Notes under the pieces: generated by a model
Told to the model about the DNA's origin: nothing
The model's input: the letters and a program-made list of their open reading frames with translations, nothing else
Databases searched by the model: none
Part shown: in pieces, positions 11,690-22,724 of the stretch
Layout of the letters: each line of letters begins with the position of its first letter
Position numbering within the stretch: position 1 is the first letter of the stretch
Position numbers and translations under genes: made by a program
DNA from: Acanthosepion pharaonis
Taxonomy: Eukaryota > Mollusca > Cephalopoda > Sepiida > Sepiidae
NCBI GenBank assembly: GCA_903632075.3
Contig: CAHIKZ030005407.1
Span: 2,764,001-2,828,000, forward strand
Direction: 5' to 3'
Length of the DNA: 64,000 bases

Positions 11690-12060
11690 ATTTGAATAAG
11701 CTTTTCACAGCTAGCAATGAAACTTAACACTGAGTCAGTACACTAAAATTTTTTTCTTTTTTTATGCACTGATTGCAGGTTATTTTTAGCTTATAAAGAA
11801 TGGGGGAGGAAAAAAATAAAAGAAGCACTCAGAAGAGTACTTTTGAATTTGAGGTGCTGTCTACAGGAGAAGCAAGCAAAACTCATATGCATAAGAGGAA
11901 AGAAATAAAAAGAAAATCACCCTCCTAGGAGCAGGTTTATAGTGGCAGACACAGAGCTTTAAAAGGAAAAATGCAAATCAGAATGTGTCAAAAAATATAC
12001 TGCAACAATCCTAACTGAAGACTTGACAGAAATGAATGATTTATCAAAAAAGGATTGTAA
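11690..12060. other. Non-coding stretch upstream of the 11.6 kb exon candidate
   Basis: AT-rich and purine-rich. If the minus-strand exon at 11.6 kb is real, its promoter should be here. No TATA box or CpG cluster stands out. Confidence 0.4.
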
Positions 12061-12066
12061 AATGGG

Positions 12067-12068
<2 letters not shown>

Positions 12069-12122
<54 letters not shown>
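12069..12122. repeat. (TA)n microsatellite
   Basis: About 27 uninterrupted TA units. The following flank (TTTCAACCTTTCGGTATCTT, CAGGTGATCTGG) suggests the array sits inside an unidentified repeat. Confidence 0.95.
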
Positions 12123-12126
<4 letters not shown>

Positions 12127-12514
12127 GAAAAGTTAGGAGATCAGATGATCATGTTGCCTTGGTTTCAACCTTTCGGTATCTTCAGGTGATCTGGACAAAA
12201 TAATTTCTTAATGCTTTATTATTTAAAAATAAATAAATGCATAATGCGGAACATAATAGAAGGGGAAAAGAAAAGCAAGTGTATTGAAATTGTATCAGAA
12301 GGTTTGTGTGAAGTGTACATGTTTTCATTCTGGTTCAAATGAACTCGAAAAGAATTTTTTTGTGTGTAAGAATTGTCATTATTTCTGATCTCTTATTCAG
12401 AAGGTTTTTCTGGTAAGACAAAAGGTAAATTTATCTTACCCAAATATCAGCTAAGATAAGTCTTTCTTTTGTCCTCTATTCAAATTGTCCTTTTTCAGAG
12501 ATATTTTTGGTTAT

Positions 12515-13012
12515 ATCTGAAATTTCATGCACACATACTACTGCCATATTTGTTTTGGTGCTCCTACTATATATCACAAGATTTTTTTTGACAAAGTTCA
12601 AGCAATCACTGACATGATGCGACTTCCCTTTATGTCTTTCCTACAAATATTTTCAATTGTTCTGTTAATTGTTCTCTTTGGTGCCCTAACTGCAAGAATG
12701 TAAGCGTACTCCTAGATTGGCAACTAGGTCTCACTTTTACTGTTGAACTAGCTAGATGCAAACATATGCTCTATTCTGATAGTTTTTTTCTTTTGCACTT
12801 TTCACATGTGAAACTCGCTTCCAATTTCTTGCTTCTCTGCCACCTAAAATCTCCAAAGATTTAAATGCATTGCCAATCACTGTTTCCTGTCTTCTGGAAA
12901 CCTGTTCTTCTATTGTTCTTTTCTCTTTCACTCCTTGCTTATAACCCCTTGTGTCCTAGTGGCATTTTATCTTTTTTCTTTCTTTTTTTTTCCTTTAACC
13001 GCTTTATCATTA
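12515..13012 (+). mobile_element. LINE-A 3' end, degraded
   Basis: TACTACTGCCATATTTGTTT, CACATGTGAAACTCGCTTCC and CCCCTTGTGTCCTAGTGGCA follow the LINE-A order. The usual CTTGCTTGGGGTGAA end is replaced by a T-rich run. Confidence 0.75.
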
Positions 13013-13176
13013 TTTTAGCTGAAATGAGCTTGCTGACTGTAGTAGCTGTAAATTTTTCCCACATAGTTGTAGTTCCAGTCCAAGTAAATGTTTTGAAATA
13101 TTTTAACCAGATCTTATTTTCTCCCTCACACTTAATTGTTCAGTATCTGTCTATATTTCTGAGATGAGGTATTATG

Positions 13177-13684
13177 TACACTATTTACATTCTCCGGACT
13201 ATTATCTGCATCTCTGTCACCTTATTTATTACAACATTTCAGCCATTGTACACTCCAGCCTTCTTCAGATGGTTGGAATGTCGAACTGAACCCTTTATTT
13301 CGCTCACTGGGGTAGACTGTTCTACTTCCACGTGCCATGTTTTAATGGATGCCAGTTATCAGTTATCTCCTGTTAATTCCCCTCTCCAAGTTCTCCACTG
13401 CCTTAACCGGGTATTGAACTCACACTCTTTGGGTCCTGTCATTGGATCTAACCAGTTAAGGCAGTGGAGAACTTGGAGAGGGGAATTAACAGGAGATAAC
13501 TGATAACTGACATCCATTAAACATGGCATGTGGAACTAGAACAGTCTACCCCAGTGAGTGAAATAAAGAGTTCAGTTCGACATTCCAACCACCTGAAGAA
13601 GGCTGGAGTGTACAATGGCCGAAAGATTGTAATAAATATGGCAACAAATTTGAAGACAATAGTCCAAATAATGTAAGTAGTGTA
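13177..13684. repeat. FB-1 long palindrome, two arms of about 234 bases around a 39-base loop
   Basis: The arm 13177-13410 is the reverse complement of 13450-13684 with few mismatches. For example CTCCACTGCCTTAACCGG pairs with AACCAGTTAAGGCAGTGGAG. The loop contains, on the minus strand, GTGTGAGTTCAATACCC, which resembles a Pol III B box. Left of the arm lies CTGTCTATATTTCTGAGATG, the end motif also next to the target duplication at 47540. Frames across it are mirror images, not genes. Confidence 0.9.
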
Positions 13685-13689
13685 TTTAG

Positions 13690-14159
13690 TTGTCTTTTTA
13701 TTTTTTTTATTTTTTTATTTTTTTTTTGTAAAAGTGAAATCATTGTCTAAATTGAGATTCCTACTAAAGAAACTGTTCCTCCCAAATTTCAATCTCTAGT
13801 CTGGTAGACATTAATATTCTATTAAATTAAATAGGGATCTCTACTCTTTAATGTATACCATTAAATGCATTCTGACTGCATATCAAGAAAGCAAACATGA
13901 AAAAACTTTTTTTCTTTTAAATCAAAATCTTGGAACTAAGAACTAATGGAAGTATGATGGATCTTTTCAAAAAAATTTTATTCACTTGTGCATTTGAAAG
14001 AACTAGTGTCTATCCCATTCCAGCAAGATGGCATCAATATGTTCAGGACATGTTAGAATGTTATCAAGTTAGCCATAAGCAACTTGACACATTGGATGTA
14101 TATTTAAACCAATTTTATCAAAAATATCCATAATATTGGTGTTATATAGGAATGAAAGT
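13690..14159. other. Non-coding stretch with one short frame
   Basis: T-rich at 13693-13728. A 67-codon frame at 13930-14133 has no recognised match and no splice context I can support. Confidence 0.4.
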
Positions 14160-14491
14160 GTCGCTACCGAGATCACCAGAGAGCAAACACAGGTGATCCC
14201 ATTTGGAATTAAGTAGATCACATGACCATAAAGGAAATGTATATATGGGAATTAGTGTGGCATCTATTTGATCACTGTTTCTACTCTATCCTCTATTAGT
14301 ATACAGATCTCTGTTCTCTACTGTATCCCTATACTATTTCTCTATACTGATCACTATTCGGTGGTTACTTTCCAAGCGAGTATTATCGAGCAAGTACTAT
14401 TAGTGTGAGTGTTATTCGAAGGCATCTGACACCAGTATTATTCAATGGCATTACTATAGTTGTATCTGCAATTACAAAGTCTCTACTACAA
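14160..14491 (+). mobile_element. Possible solo LTR
   Basis: Begins TGTCGCTACCGAGATCACC and ends CTGCAATTACA (TG...CA), with a TATATGGG-type box near 14240 and a compositional shift from its flanks. No target duplication or primer-binding site was found, so this is weak. Confidence 0.25.
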
Positions 14492-15241
14492 TGAGCATTA
14501 TGACAATGAGTGTTCATTGACATCACAAAAATTGGGTAATTTTGATAATGGAAAAACAGAAAATATATGTAGTCTAGGATCTAATTGAAAGCCATTATTA
14601 TTACCTACAATATGGTTTCAGGCAAAGTGTTATTTAAACAAAAAATGATGCATTGTTAGCTAGAAAATTTAGTAAGAGAAAGTGCTGAAAACCTATCAAA
14701 GTTAGCTTGGAGTATTGAGGTTATTTTATCTCTTTGCCTGCCCCTCTAAATTAAAATAAATTCCTAGATTTAAGAGAGAGCTTAAGAAACCTCTGAAGTT
14801 ATTTTTTTATTTATTTATTTATTTTTTTATTTTTTTTGCTTGTGATTTCTATGTCTGTAGAGAGTCTGTTGTTGAAGAGCAAGGAGCCTATCATTAACCT
14901 CTCTCATCCTATCCCCTCCAAGCATGTGCTTTTCTCACTTTGACTGCCCATCCTCTCCTGTGGAATTACTTCTTTTCTGCCTCGGCACAAGTCTCTGATC
15001 TGATACTGTCAGACATCCATGCTTGGATGCCAATCAAAGACAACACCCAATCATGAAGAAATCCTCTGAACTAAGTCACAAAAGAGCTTTTATTGCTTTA
15101 CATTTTGACAGTTTCCACCTTGAGGCAAAATAAAAGTCCCTTTTCTTTCTTCTCTTCTCTTCCTTATTAATTTGTCTTGCCCCCAACACCACTTGTGGGG
15201 AGGCAAGATAACTCACTCTCCATTACTGCTCTCCATGCCAG

Positions 15242-15275
<34 letters not shown>

Positions 15276-15633
15276 TTATTCTTTCCTATCTGTATACTTA
15301 TTCTTGCTATTTCCCTCTCGGTAATCAGCCCCTTATGTTTCATACCACAGTTTTCTGGGTAAGCCTGCCTGTTTAGGGTCTTCACCCCCAAAATTGGGTC
15401 TTCTTTGGGAAGAAGCTGTGGGATGAAAGAAATAGGAGTCTCTCACTCCTGAGGCCAATTTATCAACACTTAAGCTTTTTGATATTACCTCCCATCCTCA
15501 AGTGACAGATTGTACTTGAGAAAATAGTTAAAAAGGTATTTGAAGCAGTCAGCATTATTGAATGAGCCTTGACCCCTACTGTTAATCTTTTTAACTGTTC
15601 CACAAAATTATCATATTTTGACTCATCTCTCTG
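14492..15633. other. Non-coding stretch with a (TC)n run
   Basis: A (CT)n run sits at about 15243-15273. The remainder, including 14870-15560 with relatively higher GC, has no recognised gene or repeat. Confidence 0.4.
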
Positions 15634-16254
15634 TCAGGCATGGACAACCTTTTTCAAGCTGTTCCCCCACCATCCCTACATGATCTATGGCTCATCACAA
15701 AGCAGGCCAGCACTACTAAAATGATTCAAGGTAATTTTTCATAGAAGATACCTCAGCTACTTCTACTACAGAAGAACATATGCTTAAGGATATACCTTAC
15801 AAATAATAGGAAAGTTTTATATTTTAGAAAAGATTTTTTTTATAATTAAAAAATTGTTACTATCACTGGTGACAGTGTGATTAACACATTGTTGTGTGTG
15901 ATTTATTTCAAAATAAAAACATATTTCTTCTTTTAGAGAAAAAAATTCTCATGTGTCCTGTTTCAAAAGCAAAAGATTTTTACATATATGATCTTCCTTA
16001 GTGAAAATTGCCAATGGTTTAAAATGCTGACAATGTTAGTTTTCCAAAAAGTTAACAAAATTCAAGAAACCTAAACTATGATTAAGTAGAATTTATATGG
16101 TTATGTATGAGAAAGTATGGGTGAACAATTGATAATAAAATAAAATAAAATTTTAAGAAATGCTATTTTCCTTTTGATATTAAACAAACCTTTCAGAAAT
16201 ACTAAACGGGTTGCATGTGACCTGTAGGCTGCAGTTTGCCCATGACTACTTTGT
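15634..16254. mobile_element. Possible hAT-type non-autonomous element
   Basis: Left end CAGGCATGGACAACCTTTTT and right end CTGCAGTTTGCCCATGACTA are imperfect inverted repeats. They resemble hAT termini (CAGGxxTGGGCAAA...). A clear 8-base target duplication was not found. The interior is non-coding. Confidence 0.4.
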
Positions 16255-16329
16255 GCTACATCCTTTTAGAATGTAGACAAGCATTGCTCTCCACAACATT
16301 CATTCTCCTCTTCTTAGTTATGTGAAACT

Positions 16330-16690
16330 TTAATTTATATCTGAATTCCTGGGATAAGGAGTCATCATTATTTACACTAGTGGATTAAAACATTGGTTAT
16401 AGTAATTGTTAGTTCAATCCAGGCAGTATATACTTGGTGGATACAGGGTAAGCAATAACCAAGCAGTACTAAAAATAAGAACTATATGAGATATCCCTAG
16501 ACACGAGCAGTGGAATGATAGCAGTCTACTCTCATAGATTAAATAAAAAGTAGACTTCAGAATTCCCTGTAGGTTACCCGGATCAATATACATCTGATGA
16601 AGGCAAGAGAACATAATGGGCTGAAACTTTATGATAACAGCAATAAAGATGAAGGCAATAGTCCACATGTAAACAGTGTAAATATGTTCT
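16330..16690 (+). repeat. FB-1 element lacking most of its left arm
   Basis: It begins TGAATTCCTGGGATAAGGAG, like the 46.1 kb copy. It goes straight into the tRNA-like centre (CTAGTGGATTAAAACATTGG, then TAGTTCAATCCAGGCAG). The right arm follows: GAGATATCCCTAGACACG, TTCCCTGTAGGTTACCCGG, AATAGTCCACATGTAAACAG. Confidence 0.75.
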
Positions 16691-16837
16691 CTGCTTTCAT
16701 CTGCTTCTTTTTTATTTGATGTGTACTGTGAATGTTAAATTCTCCAAGCCTTCTTCATAATCATATGTTCCAAAAATCTCCGATCATTATAACTGTTATC
16801 AGTAGTTTCTTTGCAGAAAGTTAATTTTTCTTTTTAA

Positions 16838-17350
16838 GTCATTTTGCCCAAGCAAGGCAATAAAGTCACTAAGACACAAGGGATTACTGAGTGTGAAAGA
16901 ATGAGAAAAGGAAAACATTAAGGAGAGAGAGAACAATAAAAGAGGAGGAATCAGGATGCCAGTAGATAATGACTGACATTGCATTTAAATTTTTAAAGAT
17001 CAAAGTCAGCTGGAAAACAAGCAGCCTGAAGCAGTCCCACAGGCAAAAAACTTGTGAAAATAACTTATGGTTACATCTCACCAATTCCACTTTAAAATGG
17101 TGAGTCCTTGTTGCCAATCGAGTACTAAAGTTAAATTCATAAAGTCTAGGTACCACAGAGCAAAGTTAATCAGAACAATTACCATGAAAGTATTTGTAGA
17201 AAAGGCATAGGGAAGATACGCTTCAGTGACAGGAAAGTGACTGCCACTGAGATGCCAGGTCAGGGCCAGTAACATTGCAGATTCTTCTTTGTATTTTATC
17301 AAGAATATCTAGCAGGAGCACCAGACCATATGTGACAGCAATATTCAAAG
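16838..17350 (-). mobile_element. LINE-A 3' end, minus strand
   Basis: Starts on the plus strand with TTTTGCCCAAGCAAGGCAAT, AAAGTCACTAAGACACAAGG, the reverse complement of the LINE-A tail. Minus-strand frames retain VPRLYEFNFSTRLATRTHHF and YKEESAMLLALTWH. Confidence 0.85.
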
Positions 17351-17899
17351 CATGAATGAATGACAGACTTATAAATATCTTAGATAGATACTAGCAAGAA
17401 GAATTGTCTAGCGCAACACAGTGAACCAACTTTCCTAGTAGCAGACCTAGCAATTGATTCAACATAATCTTTCTACTTCCTGTCAGCAGAGAATATTAGC
17501 CCAAGAAGGTGCAACAAGTCATTTGATCTTATTGAAGCAATATAATATTAAGGCAGGAGTAAATAGTTGTGTCATCAACATTGATACGAAGTTGAGAGCT
17601 GAAGCCATCATTTTCATCTTATTTACTTTTTATTTATTTACCTATCGACTTTAGCCACTTTCCTGCCTTACAATATATAGAATGTTTATTAACGTTTCAT
17701 TTTTGTTTAACAACTTTTCAAAATAAATTCTGCTCATCTTTCCTTTGGCAAGTTTTTTTTAAATGCCATGTCTCTCAGGATGCCGGTAATTACACAGATT
17801 CTTTTTCTTTATCTGTGAATGGCTATGGTTTCTCTGGAAATCGAGTTGACCAATTTCCTATTGCTCTCTATCTGATTCTGGATTCAGAGTTGTCCTTTT
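17351..17899. other. Non-coding stretch, nothing certain
   Basis: 17351-17450 may continue the LINE-A copy upstream (GACAGACTTATAAATATCTT). The rest is AT-rich without coding signal. Confidence 0.4.
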
Positions 17900-18095
17900 C
17901 TTAGCCTAGCATGCCATAGGGGTGAATCGCACTCATTCCCTTCATATTCCATTAATAAAAAGGAAGGTCTGGTTCCAACTGCTGCTTCTCAAGATATAAT
18001 ACATTATAGGACAGATTCCTAAAAGCATGCTCCTTGAACACTACACTTGTATCCCCTACGAGTCTAGGGTTAACCGTTACCTATCATAAATATAC
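17900..18095 (+). mobile_element. LINE-B coding remnant
   Basis: Shares with 26560-26720 the string of motifs ATTCCCTTCATATTCCATTA, ACAGATTCCTAAAAGCATGC and GAGTCTAGGGTTAACCGTTAC. The last corresponds to an FKSRVNRYL-type RT C-terminus. The tail is missing. Confidence 0.6.
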
Positions 18096-18139
18096 TCTTA
18101 ATCTGTACTTACTTCCCCTTTCCATGTTCATAAACAACT

Positions 18140-18470
18140 TCATTTAGAAACAATCAAGTCTGGTCAGTACCTAGATGGTTGAATGCTTAGGGATACCAGG
18201 TGCTGTAAGCTTGGATGTATGGGTGGCGTGATGGTTAATGGCTTGGAATTGTTAATCAGAGAGCCAAGTTCCAATTGCAGTTGGGTTCATTATATTCATT
18301 TATGCACAAATACCCTTGGGAAAAGGTATGAATCCACCTTTTCTCTCCCCATCTGTGGGTTAATTAATAAAACTTGTATCACTAAAACCATTACTATCTC
18401 CCACAACAAAACAAAATTGCATATAAAATATATAGATTTCAACATTAAATGACCCACAGAGGTTGATATA
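18140..18470 (+). repeat. SINE-1, 5S-rRNA-like head fused to tRNA-like body
   Basis: GTCTGGTCAGTACCTAGATG, then GGATACCAGGTGCTGTAAGC follow the order of the 3' half of animal 5S rRNA (TGGTTAGTACTTGGATGG...AATACCAGGTGCTGTAAGC). Directly after comes GGTGGCGTGATGGTTAATGG (A-box-like), AGCCAAGTTCCAATTGC (B-box-like), the central domain TATGCACAAATACCCTTGGG, and the tail AAAACTTGTATCACTAAAACC. Confidence 0.8.
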
Positions 18471-18591
18471 CCCCCACCCCAAAATGACCAACCGATCTTT
18501 TAGCAATGCTCTAGCTTGAGTGATTCTTGAACCTTGGATTGTATGAGCATTTAGTGAAAAAAAAAAAATAAAATACATATTAATTGCTACT

Positions 18592-18905
18592 CAGGAGGCA
18601 CCGTGGAGTAATGGATAGTGGCTTGGATGGAGGAATCGGAAAGCTGAGTTCAAATTCCAGTCAGATCCATTACATTTACTTATGTGCTAATACCCTTGGG
18701 AAAGGCATGAATCCTCCCCTTCTCCCTCCAGTTATGGTTAAGTAGCAGGACACACCGGGTTCTATAGCCTTGGATGGCAACTGGTCTACTGTAGAAAGAA
18801 ATGACAACCTACTGTCAGGAAAAAAAATTGCTTCGTTAGTAATGTATCAAAAGACACATGATCACCTAAGTGTGTATCATGCATAGCACATAACTGAGTT
18901 GCCAC
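18592..18905 (+). repeat. SINE-2, near full length
   Basis: Head GGCACCGTGGAGTAATGGAT, B-box-like GAGTTCAAATTCC, central domain TATGTGCTAATACCCTTGGG, then AGCCTTGGATGGCAACTGG, AGAAATGACAACCTACTGTC. The end is AAGTGTGTATCATGCATAGC. It is the most complete SINE-2 in the window. Confidence 0.85.
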
Positions 18906-19491
18906 TCAAAGCTAGAACGTCCAAGTTGAACTTTCTCCTTACATTTGGAATATGGGGGAAATGAGAGTGATTAGACTCCATGGATGTAGCATAGTTTTTT
19001 TCTTAGCTGAAGTCTGGGCATTTTTTTTTCCCCCCATATTTGAGGGATGGGGTAAAAAAATGAATTTACGCTTTTCCCATGGGCATAAAAAAGAAGTGAT
19101 AGTTGGAATTTAATGTTTATTGATTACTCTGCACTGATCTCTTCCTCTGTCTGTTCTTTGATCCACTTCTTTCCTCTCTGATTATTCAGGGAGATTGTCT
19201 ATTTAGAATTGTGCTGTTGCTTTGTGCACTTTTAATTGTGAACCAGTTTCCACACCTCCTCCATTTATTTAATGCTTATCTCAGCATTTCACCCGCTTGA
19301 CAGCTGCAAAGATGAGTGTGCATGTGTCTGTCTGTGTTGACTGTATAGTGGGCCAGCAGGTTAAAAATATATTTGGAAGGTTAGGGTTAAATTTCCCACA
19401 TGTTGGTGGGGAAAGGTAGGAAATGATGGCATTCAAATAATTAATTTTCTCTCTTTGTTATCACACACTTGGATAGATATATACAAACTAA

Positions 19492-19496
<5 letters not shown>
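18906..19496. other. Non-coding stretch, nothing recognised
   Basis: Contains T and C runs at about 19021-19036. No gene or named repeat. Confidence 0.5.
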
Positions 19497-19541
<45 letters not shown>

Positions 19542-19697
19542 GATGAGAATTCTTCTTTATACATGCTTTGTTGAATATCTTGGACAAGGAATATTTTGTA
19601 TTTTTTTCAATTTTTCTAGTGTTATTTTTTTTTATGGGATCTAAGAGTGTGGAAATTGTCTATAATATTCAAGAAAACTCTCTCTCTTTTTCTTTTT

Positions 19698-19762
<65 letters not shown>
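19497..19762. repeat. Two (TA)n arrays
   Basis: Arrays at 19497-19539 and 19702-19762, separated by about 160 bases. Frames full of alternating I and Y residues here are artefacts. Confidence 0.95.
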
Positions 19763-19765
<3 letters not shown>

Positions 19766-21609
19766 TTCCAAAAATCTTCTACAAAAAAGAGCATACCATA
19801 ATGAAAAAATGCCCCAAACTTGATCAAACAGTGGCCTGTATATGACATTATCAGAAAATAAGATCAATAACCATAGTAAATTTAAAGCCAAAATTTCTAA
19901 AATTCACTAAAACATTAAATTACAGAGAATATTTTCTTAAATTTTTGACATTACAGACTACTCAAAAATTATATGAAAATTGACTCAATTAGATCTGTTA
20001 TCACACTGTCAGTATGACATCACCTTAAACCCACAACTCTGTTGGGTTAAAAGTATGCATTTCTGCAATATCTAAAGTAAATATTTGTTTTAAATCAACT
20101 AATAACCCTCAAATGAAATTTCAGAAAAGTATATTTTATTTTTGGAAGATTTTTTTAATAAAGAGAATTACGCTGCAATGAAAGACAACTAAAAAGGGCA
20201 CTAATCTGTTACTTAAAAAAAAAATTCCTTCCAGTCAATTTAAATTAGTTTTTAAATACAGCAAAGTGTTTTTCTTATTGGAAATATTAAATTTAATCTA
20301 TTAGTTTGAAATTAAAAGTAAAATAAAAGCTTCAAAGAAGATTTTTCATTTTAAGAAATTCATTTTAAACTTTAGGTATCATGTTTTCTGTGATGACATC
20401 TAAATTTATGGATGTTTTTATTTATTATCCAACATTATTATTATTATTATTATTATTATGATGTACCTTATATTTAGTAGGTACACATGTTTGAGTAGAC
20501 GTCTATTGAATTTAAGGTTGTGTGTGTTGGTGTATTATAAGTGGGTGCATGTTTGCATAAAAAACAATTAATTTAGAAACAACAGAAACTTAGGTTTCTA
20601 CTATGGGCTTTTTTTTTTATAGTAACTGTAAGGCAATAACATTTTCAATGTCTCTTGGTTATGTTCAATTATTTTTCTGGTTCAGAAGTTGGGATAAGTA
20701 AGGATAAAAATGATTCTAATGGTCAAACTGGTCAGCCTTGCACTGAGTTGGAATGACCAACATGAATGTAATTACTTGATAGGTGAAACTGCAAAACCAT
20801 GTTCGAACCCTATGTGTTGGAAAGTGAAAAGAGTTCAGTTGTCAGTCATTCACAAGCTGGGATCTCTTAATCTACATCTTGGAGCAAGGGAGAGGAAAAG
20901 AGAAAGTGGAAGGAAATGTTTGTCTTTTTATAGAACTTAAACAGTGCCATCTAATGGGCATTTGGTAAAGCAAAGTGGGGGAATAAAATTTTTGGTTCCT
21001 TTATTAATAGCATCATGGGAAAATATATTTCTTTTTTATTCTTTATTATTCTTATTATTTCATTTGATTTCATTCTGTTTTCCTACACATCTGTTTTTAA
21101 AACAATGATTAAATACTGTTTTTATACAGTTTAAAAAAATGTATGTCTACTCAAACATACCTATCTATGAAATATACTGTGTATAGTAATAAATAATGCT
21201 GAGTTATTAATTTAAAACAAAAACACATTAATCTCTTAGAAATTACTTTATTTTACATTTCAGATATGAAAATAATTTAGCAGAAATGGGCTTCAATAGA
21301 TCTTAATGATAAATGTGCTATCCTTTATGAGGGTAACTGAACCTTCTTTTGCTGTGAAAATCCTTTGTAGCTGAGTGTTTTAAAAAAGTACATTAGACTA
21401 TACAGTGTTCCATGTACATGGGGGGAATACAGGTTCAAACATATTTTCATAGGCATACTTTCTTTATTAAAGACTAACAAAAATCCAACCCAGTAGACAA
21501 CAATTATGCTGTTAAAAAAAAAGAAACTATTACTCAAACACCTGTAACCACTAAACATAATGTATATAAGAAAAAATATATTTACATTATGATGAAAACC
21601 TGTGGGGAA
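19763..21609. other. Long AT-rich non-coding stretch
   Basis: Holds a (TTA)n run at about 20437-20459. The short frame at 20710-20940 and the minus frame near 21.4 kb are unrecognised and lack splice context I would trust. Confidence 0.5.
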
Positions 21610-21628
21610 AATTGTGAAAATGGCTTAC

Positions 21629-21709
21629 CTTGGAAACTCCTGTGAATCTGTGTGATGTGCAAACTCTGGTTTGCTCAACGGCAAAAGAAACCAAAATGGC
21701 GGCGCCCAT
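21629..21709 (-). CDS. Candidate first coding exon in a GC-rich patch, 27 codons then donor AAG|GTAAGC
   Basis: Reading the minus strand from an ATG at 21709, 27 codons stay open (MGAAILVSFAVEQ...) and end at AAG|GTAAGCC, a good donor in phase 0. The first dozen residues are hydrophobic (AAILVSFAV), which could suit a short signal or membrane segment. The surrounding 300 bases are much richer in CpG and GC than the flanks. They include an octamer-like ATTTGCAT on the minus strand at about 21768-21775. The rival reading is that this patch is a plus-strand LTR or promoter (see 21638-21951), in which case this frame is accidental. I do not recognise the protein. Confidence 0.25.
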
Positions 21710-21951
21710 GTTTTATGCCAGGTGATCTCTGACAGTTAATGCGAAATCTCGTTGTCTCGTCATTCGCATGCAAATCGTGGTCGGTCTTCGGCTGTATAAA
21801 GCAGATGCGTTTTTGTTTCTGATCATTGGGCTTTTTGCTTGTGAGAAGGTTGGACGTGTGGCACTGGTTTTTGTTGGTTACCCTCCTTGCGGGTTTTTGT
21901 TCCTATCTGCTATTATCAGTTGAATCGTTGTGTTACAACCACAGGTACATA
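21638..21951 (+). promoter_or_regulatory. GC-rich promoter-like or LTR-like patch
   Basis: Compared with its flanks this segment is CpG-rich. It holds CAAAATGGCGGCGCCC (YY1-like), an octamer ATGCAAAT at 21768, a TATA-like CTGTATAAAGCAG at 21791-21803, and an initiator-like GATCATTGGGC about 25 bases later. TGTG...CACA ends (TGTGATGTGCAAACTC to GTTACAACCACA) would fit a solo LTR. No target duplication is clear. It could also be a minus-strand gene's CpG promoter. Confidence 0.4.
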
Positions 21952-22020
21952 ATAGAACTTTCTACCAAAAAGTAACTTATTTTAAATATTTCTAATAAAA
22001 TCAAATGTGATAAATTCACA

Positions 22021-22081
<61 letters not shown>
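22021..22081. repeat. (TG)n(TA)n microsatellite
   Basis: Five TG units run into about 25 TA units. Confidence 0.95.
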
Positions 22082-22086
<5 letters not shown>

Positions 22087-22285
22087 AAACAAATTTGAAA
22101 AGTATATAAATGACACTTGTTGGTGTTCTGCATCTTCAGGTCAAAATGAAACATAAAACTGCATGTAAGGAAAATGCATTGACAATAAGAGGGGCAATAA
22201 ATTAAATTACCTTATTTTATCAGACAACCAGGAAGTATTTTTGTTACATCTTACAAATAGACACAAACACGTGCATACTCTCGAA

Positions 22286-22724
22286 TAGGATATTACATTC
22301 AAACATGTGTAAAAAAAACCAAAAAAAAAACACTACATAAATGCATTCATGTTGCGATATATATCATTGCATCTCATCAGCTGGTGGTAAATGAGGGTTA
22401 TTACAGTTTTTAATATTTACTTACAATCTCTTTTCCTGCAAAAAAAAAGAAAATAAGAAAAGCAAGCAGGAAAGATACAAAATATATTCTCATCTAAAGA
22501 GAAAAAAATTAGATTTTTTAGATTTTTAAATGAGAATATATCTTGTATATTTCTTTCTTGCTTTTCTTATTTTCTTTTTTCTTTTTCACAGGAAAAGAGA
22601 TTGTAAGTAAATATAAAAAATTGTAATAACTCATTTACTACCACCCGATGAGATGCGATGATATGCATCGAAACATGAATGTATTTATGTAGAGGTTTTA
22701 CATATATTTGAATGTAATATCCTA
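22286..22724. repeat. FB-2 foldback element, arms of about 210 bases
   Basis: Left end TAGGATATTACATTCAAA is matched by right end TTTGAATGTAATATCCTA. Inner blocks also pair: CTACATAAATGCATTCATGT with ACATGAATGTATTTATGTAG, and TTACTTACAATCTCTTTTCC with GGAAAAGAGATTGTAAGTAA. The centre is near 22505 with almost no loop. No coding content. Confidence 0.9.

Noticed and set aside
13174..13743. Paired frames of 109 (+) and 65 (-) codons
   Set aside because: They lie on the arms of the same palindrome and mirror each other.
19568..19891. Frames rich in alternating isoleucine and tyrosine
   Set aside because: Direct translation of (TA)n arrays; the same holds near 22.0, 27.2, 33.6, 49.5 and 54.0 kb.
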